Assembly: GCF_933208505.1 (NCBI RefSeq)
Contig: NZ_CAKOEU010000005.1
Length of the DNA: 64,000 bases
DNA from: Convivina praedatoris
Lineage (GTDB): Bacteria; Bacillota; Bacilli; Lactobacillales; Lactobacillaceae
Strand: one strand, 5' to 3'
The position numbers were made by a program, and so were the translations under genes. The notes beneath the pieces were generated by a model. That model made no database searches. It saw nothing but the letters and a program-made list of their open reading frames with translations, and was not told the origin of the DNA. Of the stretch, positions 49,489-57,903 are shown in pieces. The number at the start of each line of letters is the position of its first letter. Position 1 is the first letter of the stretch.

Positions 49489-50445
49489 ATGACATATCGG
49501 GTAGTATTTATGGGCACCCCCCAATTTGCAGTACCAATTTTAGAAGCCTTGGTTGCTAGTAATCAGTATGAGATTTTGGCGGTTGTTACTCAGCCAGATC
49601 GACCACAGGGACGTAAAAAGACTTTGACTGCTAGTCCGGTGAAACAAGTAGCCCTGGAACATGACTTACTGGTGCTGCAACCAGGAAAGATTGGCCAGTC
49701 AGAAGCGATGAATCAAATTATTGCCTGGCAACCAGACTTTATTATTACTGCAGCTTTTGGACAATTTTTACCTACAAAACTATTGAATTCAGTTAAAATT
49801 GCTGCAGTTAACACCCATGCCTCGCTCCTACCAAAATATCGAGGGGGCGCACCCGTTCACTATGCCATTATGAACGGTGAACAAGAGACTGGTGTTTCCA
49901 TTATGTACATGGTGAAGGAAATGGATGCCGGCGATGTTATTGACGTTGTCCGAGTACCAATCCAAGATGATGACAATGTCGGTACCATGTTTGAAAAGCT
50001 TAGTCTTGCTGGTCGTGATTTGTTGATGGCGACCTTACCTAAGATTGCCAGTGGTCAAATTCAGCCAGTTACCCAAGATCCATCAGCAGTGACTTTTTCA
50101 CCCAATATTAGTCATGAACAGCAGCAATTGCATTTTAAAGATGAAACAGCCCAGCAATTAGACTGGCATATTCGTGGTTTGTATCCAACGCATCCGGCCT
50201 ACATGCAAGCTGGCGGACAACGTTTTAAGCTAGTAGCCGTTAAAGTACTAAAGGAATCAACTGATCAAGAGCCGGGAACCATCGTTGCCAAAGATAAAAA
50301 AACTTTGACGGTTGCTGCAGCTAACCATACTCAATTGTTAATTTTGCGCTTACAACCTGCCGGTAAGCCAGCCATGGATATTGCTGCCTACTTAAATGGT
50401 GGAGGACGTGATTTGTCAGTCGGACAAGCTTGGGTTGAGGATTAA
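49489..50445 (+). CDS. fmt: Methionyl-tRNA formyltransferase
   Basis: Fmt formylates the initiator Met-tRNA. The 318-residue product has the start FMGTPQFAVPIL, the catalytic region VNTHASLLPKYRGGAP (Asn, His) and MDAGDV, plus a C-terminal tRNA-binding domain. The ATG at 49489 follows GTGAGG; a GTG in frame 12 bases earlier is that same ribosome site. rsmB begins two bases after its stop. Confidence 0.95.
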   Translation: MTYRVVFMGTPQFAVPILEALVASNQYEILAVVTQPDRPQGRKKTLTASPVKQVALEHDLLVLQPGKIGQSEAMNQIIAWQPDFIITAAFGQFLPTKLLNSVKIAAVNTHASLLPKYRGGAPVHYAIMNGEQETGVSIMYMVKEMDAGDVIDVVRVPIQDDDNVGTMFEKLSLAGRDLLMATLPKIASGQIQPVTQDPSAVTFSPNISHEQQQLHFKDETAQQLDWHIRGLYPTHPAYMQAGGQRFKLVAVKVLKESTDQEPGTIVAKDKKTLTVAAANHTQLLILRLQPAGKPAMDIAAYLNGGGRDLSVGQAWVED

Positions 50446-50447
50446 AA

Positions 50448-51794
50448 ATGTCAGTAAAAAAAGTTAACAGTAATAATCCACGTGTTTTAGCGGTGCAAAC
50501 CTTAAGTCGAGTCAAAGATGGCGCCTATTCCAACTTACAGTTAAATCAGGTGATCAAAAAGCATCAGTTGTCAGCAGCTGATCGCTCGTTACTAACAACT
50601 CTCGTTTATGGCGTGATTCAACATCGCTTAACTTTGGAATTCTATCTAGCCCCCTTTATTAATCCCGCTAAAATTGACCCCTGGGTTCGTGAATTATTAT
50701 ATACGGCCTTATTCCAATGGCAGTTTTTGGACCGGGTGCCTAAGCATGCTCTATTTAACGAAAGCATTGAAGTTGCTAAAATTATGGGACATCAAGGAAC
50801 TGCTAAATACGTAACGGCCATTTTACATAAAATGGACCGGGAAGGATTACCCAATTTACAGGCAATTGATAATCCAACTGAGCGCTTGGTCGTTGAATAT
50901 AGCGTACCGCATTGGTTAGTGGAAAATTTAATCAGCCAAGTCGGCCAGTCAAAGACTCTTGCTATTTTAAAGAGCATTAATTTAGCACCTAAACAGTCGA
51001 TTCGGGTCAATAGCGCTTTGTCCACCGATGATCAGGTGGTTGCATCCTTAGAAGAAGCTGGTTTAAAGGTTAAAAAATCAGCTATTGTGCCGCATGCTTA
51101 TTTGGTGACAGGGGGCCATGTTGCCACTAGTCAAGCCTTTTTAAAGGGTTGGATAATACTTCAAGATGAAAGCGCCATGTTGCCGGTAGAAAGTATGCAG
51201 TTAAATTCGAGTGGCCAATCGGTATTGGATGTTGCTGCAGCACCAGGTGGTAAAACCACACAAATTGCTGCCGCCGTAGGTGAGGCAGGACATGTTTTGG
51301 CACTGGATATTCATCAACATAAAATTAAGCTGATTTTAGACAATGCTCAGCGTTTGGGCGTGGGAAATCAGGTTAGCGCTCAAATGTTAGATGCCCGTCA
51401 AATTCCAAATCAGCTAAGTCAACAATTTGATCGTGTTTTGGTGGATGCTCCTTGTTCGGGTTTGGGATTATTACGGCGTAAGCCAGAGATTCGTTATGAA
51501 AAAACTTTAGCCGATGTGGAAAAATTAGCAAAACTACAGGGAGAAATATTAAGTGCATCTAGTCACATTGTGAAAAAAGATGGTATCATGGTTTATAGTA
51601 CTTGTACCATTTTGCAGCAGGAAAATAGCGATGTTGTGCAGCAGTTCTTAGCTCAACATCCTAATTTTGAACTGCTGGCTACTAAGACGGATTTTAATTT
51701 GAAGTCTGACCGTCAAGAAAAAACATTGCAGATTTATCCTGATGATTACCTGACGGACGGTTTCTTTATTGCCACCTTCCAACGCAAGGAGTAA
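50448..51794 (+). CDS. rsmB: 16S rRNA (cytosine-967-C5)-methyltransferase RsmB
   Basis: RsmB methylates C967 of 16S rRNA. The 448-residue product has an NusB-like N-terminal domain (ALFNESIEVAKIMG region), the SAM-binding AAPGGKTTQIA motif, DAPCSGLGLLRRKPE and the catalytic Cys motif YSTCTI. TTGAGG precedes the ATG. It is second in the fmt-rsmB-stp-prkC unit, the order of Bacillus. Confidence 0.95.
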   Translation: MSVKKVNSNNPRVLAVQTLSRVKDGAYSNLQLNQVIKKHQLSAADRSLLTTLVYGVIQHRLTLEFYLAPFINPAKIDPWVRELLYTALFQWQFLDRVPKHALFNESIEVAKIMGHQGTAKYVTAILHKMDREGLPNLQAIDNPTERLVVEYSVPHWLVENLISQVGQSKTLAILKSINLAPKQSIRVNSALSTDDQVVASLEEAGLKVKKSAIVPHAYLVTGGHVATSQAFLKGWIILQDESAMLPVESMQLNSSGQSVLDVAAAPGGKTTQIAAAVGEAGHVLALDIHQHKIKLILDNAQRLGVGNQVSAQMLDARQIPNQLSQQFDRVLVDAPCSGLGLLRRKPEIRYEKTLADVEKLAKLQGEILSASSHIVKKDGIMVYSTCTILQQENSDVVQQFLAQHPNFELLATKTDFNLKSDRQEKTLQIYPDDYLTDGFFIATFQRKE

Positions 51795-51800
51795 TGTTCT

Positions 51801-52529
51801 ATGCAAATTGCCTATCAAACGAGTGCCGGACCTTTACGAACTGATAACCAAGACGCTGTTGGTGTCTTTTATAATACAAAAAAAGCCCCACTTATGATGG
51901 TAGCTGATGGGGTTACTAGTAATCCCGGTAGTCAGCAGGCTAGTCAAGTAGTTATTCAGTACCTAGGTGCGCAATGGGAGATTAGTCATTTTGACGATTT
52001 AAAACAAGTGCAAGCATGGCTGGTTAGTCAGGTGCACCTGGCTAACCAAGCGGTGATTGAAACAGGCCGCCATCAGCCTGGCGCAGCCCAGATGGCAACA
52101 ACATTAGTTTTAGCAGTGGTGATTGACCATCAATTATTAATTGCTAATGCGGGTGACTCCAAGGCCTATATCTTACACAATCATGAATTGAATCAACTGA
52201 GTTTTGACCATAATTTAAAAAATGAGTTATCGCGGGAACAAGGAAAAGTCTATGATGATTCTTTGCCGCAAGGAAATAGTTTAACGCGTTATTTGGGCGT
52301 AAATGACCAAGTGGACTTAGAGTTTAATTATGGTAATTTCTTTTTAGAGGATGTCATATTTTTGACTTCGGATGGTTTATCAAAGGTTCTTAGTGATGAT
52401 GATATCGTTAATATTATTGAACATAGTCACTCGGCTGCCCAGCGAGTTGAAGATTTGATGGCAGCTGCAGTAAAACTCAATGTTTCCGATAATATAACCG
52501 CATTGATTGCCCTTGATGATGAGAGTTGA
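51801..52529 (+). CDS. stp: PP2C-type protein phosphatase Stp (PrpC)
   Basis: Stp removes phosphate from Ser and Thr placed by PrkC. The 242-residue product has the metal motifs RTDNQDAVGVF, MVADGVTSN, the NAGDSKAYIL motif, LTSDGLSKVL and DNITALI. AAGGAG lies at the end of rsmB. It precedes its cognate kinase by 31 bases. Confidence 0.94.
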   Translation: MQIAYQTSAGPLRTDNQDAVGVFYNTKKAPLMMVADGVTSNPGSQQASQVVIQYLGAQWEISHFDDLKQVQAWLVSQVHLANQAVIETGRHQPGAAQMATTLVLAVVIDHQLLIANAGDSKAYILHNHELNQLSFDHNLKNELSREQGKVYDDSLPQGNSLTRYLGVNDQVDLEFNYGNFFLEDVIFLTSDGLSKVLSDDDIVNIIEHSHSAAQRVEDLMAAAVKLNVSDNITALIALDDES

Positions 52530-52560
52530 TGAGCTAAGCTCATAAAGGATAGAGATTAGA

Positions 52561-54429
52561 ATGCAAGCAGGGACTATAATTGATAATCGATATCGTATCA
52601 TCCGCCCACTGGGTGGGGGTGGTATGGCCAATGTTTATTTGGCTCATGATCAAAAGCTCAATCGTGATGTTACTTTTAAAATCATGCGAATGGACTTACG
52701 TGATCGCCAAAACTTAGTCAAACGTTTCCAGCGGGAAGCTCAGGCAGCGAAGGATTTAGTTAATGAACATATTGTCCAAATTTATGGAACTGGTGAGTAC
52801 GACGGTTCCCACTATATGGTCATAGAATACGTTGAGGGGATGGATTTAAAGGAATATGTTTCGCAGCATTTTCCAATTCCTTATCGTAAAATTGTCGATA
52901 TCATGCTCCAAATTTTGGAAGCAGTCGAAGTTGCCCATGATTCTGGCATTATTCATCGGGATTTAAAGCCGCAAAATATTTTAATTAATGACGATGGTCA
53001 AGTTAAAATTACTGATTTTGGGATTGCAGTCGCCAAAGAAAACCAAAATCTAACCCAAACCAATTCCGTCATAGGTTCAGTGCACTATATTTCACCAGAA
53101 CAAATTGCTGGGGAAAGTGCTTCCGTACAATCTGATATTTATGCTTTAGGGGTGATTTTATATCAGTTGATTACCAAGCAGGTACCATACGAAGGGGAAA
53201 CGGCGGCGACAGTTGCTTTGCAACATACTACTGGCACAATGCCGTCGGTTCGTAATTTTGACCCAACCATTCCACAACCCCTGGAAAATGTGGTTCTTAA
53301 AGCAACCGCTAAAAATCCGGAAGATCGATATGTTAGTGCCCTAGAGATGGCGGATGATTTGCAGACTTGTTTGTCACCTAGACGTGCTCATGATCCTCGC
53401 TATGTTCCCTTGGCTGATGATGCCACTCGGGTGATTCCGCTGGATGAATTAGAGAATTATCCCTTACCAGAAGAGCATGAAAAAATTAGTAGCACAACGG
53501 AAGGGGAAAATATTCAAACTGTCGTTGATCAAATTATTGACTATGCTAATCGGGGCTATGCTATTAAAAAGATTGCCGGTCTAGTTGATCGTACCCCTCG
53601 TTACGTGCGTAAGGTCCTTAAAGATAATGGTATTAAATTCCATGACAAGCGCCGTTGGTTGCTTGCCTGTGGTTTAGTTTGCTTACTGGGGATGGTTATC
53701 TTTTTCGTTAATCAATCTCAGACAAACTATGTTAAGGTCCCAGATTTAAGTAATTTATCGCAGAGTCAAGCAACTAGTAAACTGGAAAGTGCCCATCTAG
53801 TTGCAGATAATAATGTGACCTATACCACTTCTAAAACAGTTAGTAAGGATGAGGTGATTAAGACTTCGCCTAGTGTGGGAAGTCGGGTAAAGCGTGGCAG
53901 TAAGATTCGCCTAATTATCTCAACTGGGGCCGGTAAAATCCGTTTTGGTGATTTTACTGATTCTGATTACGGTGCTACGGCTGCCCAATTAAATGCGCAA
54001 GGCTTTACTGTTAAAAAGGAACTAACAACGTCTAATGACGTGCCAGCTGGTAAAATTATTAGTCAATCCCTTGAAGCAGGTAGTTTGGTTGATCCAACTG
54101 ATACAACCGTTACTTTTGTTGTTTCTAGTGGCGTGGCTAAGGTCAATGTGCCAGATTTTTCTGGTAAGACGCGAAATGAGGTCCAGGCTTGGAGCCGGGC
54201 CAACAATATTACTGTTTCTTATATATCACAAACTAATCAGGCACCTAAAAATGAAGTCTTAACGCAATCATTAAGTGCTGGTTCAAAAATGTCAGTGGAC
54301 CAGACTTTAGAAGTAACCATTTCTGATGGGCCTGCTTCATCCAGTTCTGCTGATAGTTCATCTTCAGCTAGTTCAAGTAGTTCCAGTGGGGCTAGTTCAT
54401 CTAGTCAAAAGAGTTCAAGTGCCTCTTAA
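52561..54429 (+). CDS. prkC: Membrane Ser/Thr protein kinase PrkC with PASTA domains and a helix-turn-helix-like insert
   Basis: PrkC senses wall fragments and controls growth. The 622-residue product has a kinase domain (about residues 11-270) with glycine loop LGGGGMANVY, Lys40, catalytic HRDLKPQN (Asp134) and DFGIA; one membrane segment (about 366-385); three PASTA repeats (about 390-455, 456-525, 526-592); and a Ser-only-like tail (593-622). Between kinase and membrane, residues 321-358 read like a helix-turn-helix (YANRGYAIKKIAGLVD then RTPRYVRKVLKDNGI), which I do not know from the usual family layout. Stp lies upstream and rsgA downstream. Confidence 0.94.
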   Translation: MQAGTIIDNRYRIIRPLGGGGMANVYLAHDQKLNRDVTFKIMRMDLRDRQNLVKRFQREAQAAKDLVNEHIVQIYGTGEYDGSHYMVIEYVEGMDLKEYVSQHFPIPYRKIVDIMLQILEAVEVAHDSGIIHRDLKPQNILINDDGQVKITDFGIAVAKENQNLTQTNSVIGSVHYISPEQIAGESASVQSDIYALGVILYQLITKQVPYEGETAATVALQHTTGTMPSVRNFDPTIPQPLENVVLKATAKNPEDRYVSALEMADDLQTCLSPRRAHDPRYVPLADDATRVIPLDELENYPLPEEHEKISSTTEGENIQTVVDQIIDYANRGYAIKKIAGLVDRTPRYVRKVLKDNGIKFHDKRRWLLACGLVCLLGMVIFFVNQSQTNYVKVPDLSNLSQSQATSKLESAHLVADNNVTYTTSKTVSKDEVIKTSPSVGSRVKRGSKIRLIISTGAGKIRFGDFTDSDYGATAAQLNAQGFTVKKELTTSNDVPAGKIISQSLEAGSLVDPTDTTVTFVVSSGVAKVNVPDFSGKTRNEVQAWSRANNITVSYISQTNQAPKNEVLTQSLSAGSKMSVDQTLEVTISDGPASSSSADSSSSASSSSSSGASSSSQKSSSAS

Positions 54430-54447
54430 ATAAATAGTACGAATTAC

Positions 54448-54483
54448 AGCAGGTCATTACACAGGTAATGGCCTGCTTTTTAT
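54448..54483 (+). terminator. Terminator after prkC
   Basis: GCAGGTCATTAC pairs with GTAATGGCCTGC (one G-U) around ACAG, then five T residues. Confidence 0.9.
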
Positions 54484-54512
54484 TGAGCGAAATCGGCTAT
54501 TAAATTTAGGCA

Positions 54513-54521
54513 TGGTATAAT
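54513..54521 (+). promoter_or_regulatory. Extended -10 promoter of rsgA, leaderless
   Basis: TGG-TATAAT ends six bases before the rsgA ATG, the same spacing as for tsaE. No ribosome site fits between. Confidence 0.65.
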
Positions 54522-54527
54522 AGCAGC

Positions 54528-55415
54528 ATGAAAACAGGTAGAATTATACGCTCATTAAGTGGTTATTATGATGTTCAACTGGCCGATGGTACGGTTGAAC
54601 GTACCCGGGCTCGGGGCCAATTTAGGAAATCCAAACAAAAACCCGTTGTGGGTGATTTTGTTGATTTTGAAAGTGAAAATGATGAAGGCTTTATTTGGCA
54701 AATTAAGGTTCGAGAAAATGAGTTGATTCGGCCACTGATTGCTAATGTTGACTTAGCAGTTATTGTAACGGCTGTGCGACAACCGGATTTTACGAATAAT
54801 TTATTGGATCGACAATTAGTGGCTTTAGCAGCTGCTGATGTTCAACCTGTGATTTACTTCTCTAAATTAGATTTACTAGATGCTAGTCAAAGGGCTGATT
54901 TTGAACAAGTAATCCAGTTATACCGCCACATCGGTTATTCAGTTGTCTGTTCTGACCAAAAACCTTTATTCCAGCTAAAACAATTATTTAAGGATAAAGT
55001 AGTTGTTTTTATGGGCCAAACTGGGGCCGGAAAATCAACTCTGTTAAATCAAATTGCTCCAGAGCTAAATTTAACCATTGGAGAGGTTTCTAAAGCCCTT
55101 AGCCGCGGTAAACATACGACTCGGCAAGTCTCTTTAATTACTATACCGAGTTATGAAGCAATGATTGCTGATACACCTGGATTTTCATCATATGAAGTTT
55201 TTGATTTTCCGGTTGAAGACTTAGCGGACTATTTTCCAGAAATGGTAACCATTAGTGGACAGTGTCGTTTTCGGGGCTGCTTACACTTAAATGAGCCTGG
55301 TTGTGCGGTTAAAGCCGCCGTTGAGCTTGGCACGATTGCCCCATCACGGTATAATGATTACAAGCTATTTTATAACTTAATTAAGCAACAAAAGCCCCGT
55401 TACTCAAGGGAATAG
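54528..55415 (+). CDS. rsgA: Ribosome small subunit-dependent GTPase RsgA
   Basis: RsgA checks late 30S subunit maturation. The 295-residue product has an OB domain, a circularly permuted GTPase (FSKLD as G4 before G1 GQTGAGKST and G3 DTPGFS) and a zinc site (CRFRGCLHLNEPGC). No ribosome site is seen and the promoter is six bases away, so a leaderless message is likely. rpe follows after 21 bases. Confidence 0.95.
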   Translation: MKTGRIIRSLSGYYDVQLADGTVERTRARGQFRKSKQKPVVGDFVDFESENDEGFIWQIKVRENELIRPLIANVDLAVIVTAVRQPDFTNNLLDRQLVALAAADVQPVIYFSKLDLLDASQRADFEQVIQLYRHIGYSVVCSDQKPLFQLKQLFKDKVVVFMGQTGAGKSTLLNQIAPELNLTIGEVSKALSRGKHTTRQVSLITIPSYEAMIADTPGFSSYEVFDFPVEDLADYFPEMVTISGQCRFRGCLHLNEPGCAVKAAVELGTIAPSRYNDYKLFYNLIKQQKPRYSRE

Positions 55416-55436
55416 AAAGAAAAGAGGACCTTTTTC

Positions 55437-56111
55437 ATGGCAGGAATTATTGCCCCATCAATTTTAAGTGCAGACTATACGAATTTGGAACGAGACGTTA
55501 AAATCGTTGAAAATGCCGGTGCTGAGTATCTACACATCGATATTATGGATGGTAGCTTTGTACCAGCTATTTCGTACGGGCCTAACTGGGTAAAGCAGCT
55601 GCGTCCCGAGACAAATATGACTTTGGATGTGCATATGATGGTTGTTCATCCAGAAAACTTCATTGATCAATTTGCTGATGCTGGCGCTGATATTATTGGG
55701 GTTCATGTGGAAGCAACCCCTCATATTCACCGAGCCTTGCAAATGATTCAAAATCGTGGTGTTAAGGCAGAGGTTGTGATTAATCCAGGAACGCCAGTTA
55801 GTGCTATTCAACCAGTTTTGGATATGGTTGACCAGGTCTTAGTAATGACGGTCAATCCTGGTTTTGGCGGACAAAAGTTTTTGCCATCAACTTTGGACAA
55901 GATTAGTCAATTGAATACTTACCGGAATATGAATGATTTGAACTTTGATATCGAAGTTGATGGTGGTATTAATAATGAGACGATTCGTTTAGCCTATGAA
56001 GCTGGTGCTAACGTCTTCGTTGCTGGTTCTTATGTTTACGATAAGAAGGACCCAGCTGCTAAGGTAGCCCAATTAATGAAGTTGACTTCTGGATCAGTTG
56101 TGACCGACTAA
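55437..56111 (+). CDS. rpe: Ribulose-phosphate 3-epimerase
   Basis: Rpe interconverts ribulose 5-phosphate and xylulose 5-phosphate in the pentose phosphate and phosphoketolase routes. The 224-residue product has SILSADYTNL, the HIDIMDGSFVP metal site, LDVHMMV, MTVNPGFGGQKF and VDGGINNET. AAAGAGGA precedes the ATG. The rsgA-rpe-thiN order is that of Bacillus. Confidence 0.95.
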   Translation: MAGIIAPSILSADYTNLERDVKIVENAGAEYLHIDIMDGSFVPAISYGPNWVKQLRPETNMTLDVHMMVVHPENFIDQFADAGADIIGVHVEATPHIHRALQMIQNRGVKAEVVINPGTPVSAIQPVLDMVDQVLVMTVNPGFGGQKFLPSTLDKISQLNTYRNMNDLNFDIEVDGGINNETIRLAYEAGANVFVAGSYVYDKKDPAAKVAQLMKLTSGSVVTD

Positions 56112-56127
56112 TTGAGGAGGGGATTTA

Positions 56128-56796
56128 ATGCAGGTTAATATTTTAGCAGGTGGGTATCCAGACCTTTGGCCAACCGATATTTTTGATCAACCAGGTGTAT
56201 GGATTGGTGCTGATCGTGGTGCTTGGCGCCTGCTAAAGGCTGGAGTTAATTTTCAATTGGCAGTTGGCGATTTTGACTCCTTAAATCCCCAGGAATATCA
56301 ATTTTTAAAAGAGCATTTTCAACAAGAAAATATTAAACAAGTTCCCACGGTTAAAGATTTTACCGATACCCAATTGGCTCTTCAAATGGCAATGACCTTT
56401 GATTGTGACTTGATTAAAGTGTATGGTGCTACTGGGGGACGAGTGGATCATTGGCTTAGTAATTTATGGATTATTAACGAACCCGTTTTTCAACCAATTA
56501 TTGAAAAAGTCCATTTTGTGGATTGCCAAAATGATATTAGCTATTTACAACCGGGTTATAAAACCATTCAGCATCTTCCTGGTATGAAATACTTAGGTTT
56601 TATGCCTTTGGGTCTAGTTGATAATTTGCATATTATTGATGCGAAGTATACCTTGACATCTGCAGTGAATTGGCCTAAGATGTGGTCATCAAATGAATTT
56701 GTCGACGAATTGGTACATGTTAGTTTTGATTCTGGAATTATCATGGTTACCCAGACAAAAGATAGGAGCAACGATGACAGTAGCAGTAGTAACTGA
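56128..56796 (+). CDS. thiN: Thiamine pyrophosphokinase
   Basis: ThiN makes thiamine pyrophosphate from thiamine. The 222-residue product has the IGADRGAWRLL, VGDFDSL, KDFTDTQLAL and GATGGRVDHWLSN motifs. GAGGAGGGG precedes the ATG. Its last eight codons (DDSSSSN-type tail) overlap the trxA start in another frame, and the low-complexity tail may simply result from that overlap. Confidence 0.93.
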   Translation: MQVNILAGGYPDLWPTDIFDQPGVWIGADRGAWRLLKAGVNFQLAVGDFDSLNPQEYQFLKEHFQQENIKQVPTVKDFTDTQLALQMAMTFDCDLIKVYGATGGRVDHWLSNLWIINEPVFQPIIEKVHFVDCQNDISYLQPGYKTIQHLPGMKYLGFMPLGLVDNLHIIDAKYTLTSAVNWPKMWSSNEFVDELVHVSFDSGIIMVTQTKDRSNDDSSSSN

Positions 56797-57085
56797 TGCA
56801 ACTTTTGAGAAGGCTTCCAGTCAAGGAGTTAGTATCACTGATTTTTGGGCTCCTTGGTGTGGCCCTTGTAAGATGCAATCACCTGTTTTGGACGCTTTGT
56901 CGGAAGAAATGACGGATGTCGACTTTTTAAAAATGGATGTAGATCAGAATCCGCAGACACCAGCCGATTTTGGTGTTCGGGCGATTCCAACCCTGTTGCT
57001 TAAAAAAAATGGGGAAGTAGTTGACCGTTTAACTGGTTTCCACAATAAAGAGCAATTGGCAAAGATCTTAGAGAATTATCTATAG
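56774..57085 (+). CDS. trxA: Thioredoxin TrxA
   Basis: The 103-residue protein is a standard thioredoxin with the active site WAPWCGPCK (near residue 30), the cis-Pro motif IPTLL and DVDQNP. It starts at the ATG at 56774, inside the end of thiN, after TAGGAG. In Bacillus thiN is followed by rpmB with no thioredoxin, so this looks like an insertion into the block. Likely partners are TrxB and the Msr enzymes. Confidence 0.93.
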   Translation: MTVAVVTDATFEKASSQGVSITDFWAPWCGPCKMQSPVLDALSEEMTDVDFLKMDVDQNPQTPADFGVRAIPTLLLKKNGEVVDRLTGFHNKEQLAKILENYL

Positions 57086-57089
57086 TAGC

Positions 57090-57118
57090 TTGTCAAAGTT
57101 CGGCACTTCTGGTAAAAT
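57090..57118 (+). promoter_or_regulatory. Promoter of rpmB
   Basis: TTGTCA and TAAAAT are 17 bases apart, with a leader of about 50 bases ending in AAAGGAGGG. Confidence 0.7.
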
Positions 57119-57176
57119 TTATTATTGTTGTAAGAAGAGCGTTTAAGATAAAAGGCTCACAAAAGGAGGGTTGAAC

Positions 57177-57377
57177 ATGGCAAAGGATGCTATTACTGGC
57201 GCACGTACACGTTTCGGCAACCAACGTTCACACGCACTTAACTCAAGTCGTCGTAGTTGGAAGCCTAACTTGCAAAAAGTAACGGTTAAAATTAATGGTT
57301 CTGCACCTAAAAAAGTTTATTTGACAGCACGGACTTTGAAGTCTGGGTTGAAGAACGGTTCCATTGAACGTGTTTAA
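57177..57377 (+). CDS. rpmB: 50S ribosomal protein L28
   Basis: The 66-residue basic protein matches L28 in NQRSHALNSSRRSWKPNLQKV and KVYLTARTLKSG. The zinc-type cysteines of some L28 proteins are absent (KDAITGARTRF at the start). AAAGGAGGG precedes the ATG at 57177; an ATG six bases earlier falls in that site. It is a single-gene unit with promoter and terminator. Confidence 0.95.
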   Translation: MAKDAITGARTRFGNQRSHALNSSRRSWKPNLQKVTVKINGSAPKKVYLTARTLKSGLKNGSIERV

Positions 57378-57379
57378 TG

Positions 57380-57408
57380 AAAAGTCACTATTCAGTGGCT
57401 TTTTTATT
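57380..57408 (+). terminator. Terminator after rpmB
   Basis: AAAAGTCACT pairs with AGTGGCTTTT (one G-U), followed by TTTATT. Confidence 0.8.
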
Positions 57409-57455
57409 TTTTGAATTAATCCTCGAGCTTATCAATAATCGGAGCTGGTCGAATA

Positions 57456-57464
57456 TGATACAAT
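57456..57464 (+). promoter_or_regulatory. Extended -10 promoter of asp23-fakA
   Basis: TGA-TACAAT is an extended -10. The leader of about 60 bases holds GAATAGCAATATTC, a small hairpin, before the weak ribosome site. Confidence 0.55.
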
Positions 57465-57529
57465 AGAAAGCAGCAAGTACGTACTGGAAGGAAAATAGAG
57501 AATAGCAATATTCCCTATCACTGAAAGAA

Positions 57530-57895
57530 ATGGCAATAAAAATTAAAACCAAAAATGGTGAGATTAACATTGAAAATGATGTTATCGCTAGTATTGTTGG
57601 CGGAGCAGCGATTGCTAATCCTGGTGTAGTTGGCATGGCTTCTCGAGCCGCTTTGCGAGATGGAGTGGACCAGATTTTAAATCGAGAAACCTATGGTCGC
57701 GGAGTGGTTGTCCATCAAAAAGATATTGGCTTGAGTGTCGATGTTTATGTGGTAGCCCAATATGGGATGCGCTTGGCTGAAATTTCAAAATCAGTCCAAA
57801 AAAAGGTTAAGTATAATTTAGACGCTCAATTAGGCGTTCGTGCTGCCGAAGTGAACATTATTATTCAAGGCATTCAAACGAGCGACTATCGCTAG
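57530..57895 (+). CDS. yloU: Asp23/Gls24 family envelope stress protein (YloU type)
   Basis: The 121-residue product matches the Asp23 family (DVIASIVGGAAIANPGVVGM, VDVYVVAQYGMRLAEI). Such proteins are linked to the cell envelope and, next to fakA, to fatty acid use. The ribosome site is weak (GAAAG two bases from the ATG). It precedes fakA by eight bases, the conserved yloU-yloV pairing. Confidence 0.88.
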   Translation: MAIKIKTKNGEINIENDVIASIVGGAAIANPGVVGMASRAALRDGVDQILNRETYGRGVVVHQKDIGLSVDVYVVAQYGMRLAEISKSVQKKVKYNLDAQLGVRAAEVNIIIQGIQTSDYR

Positions 57896-57903
57896 GAAGA
57901 AAC

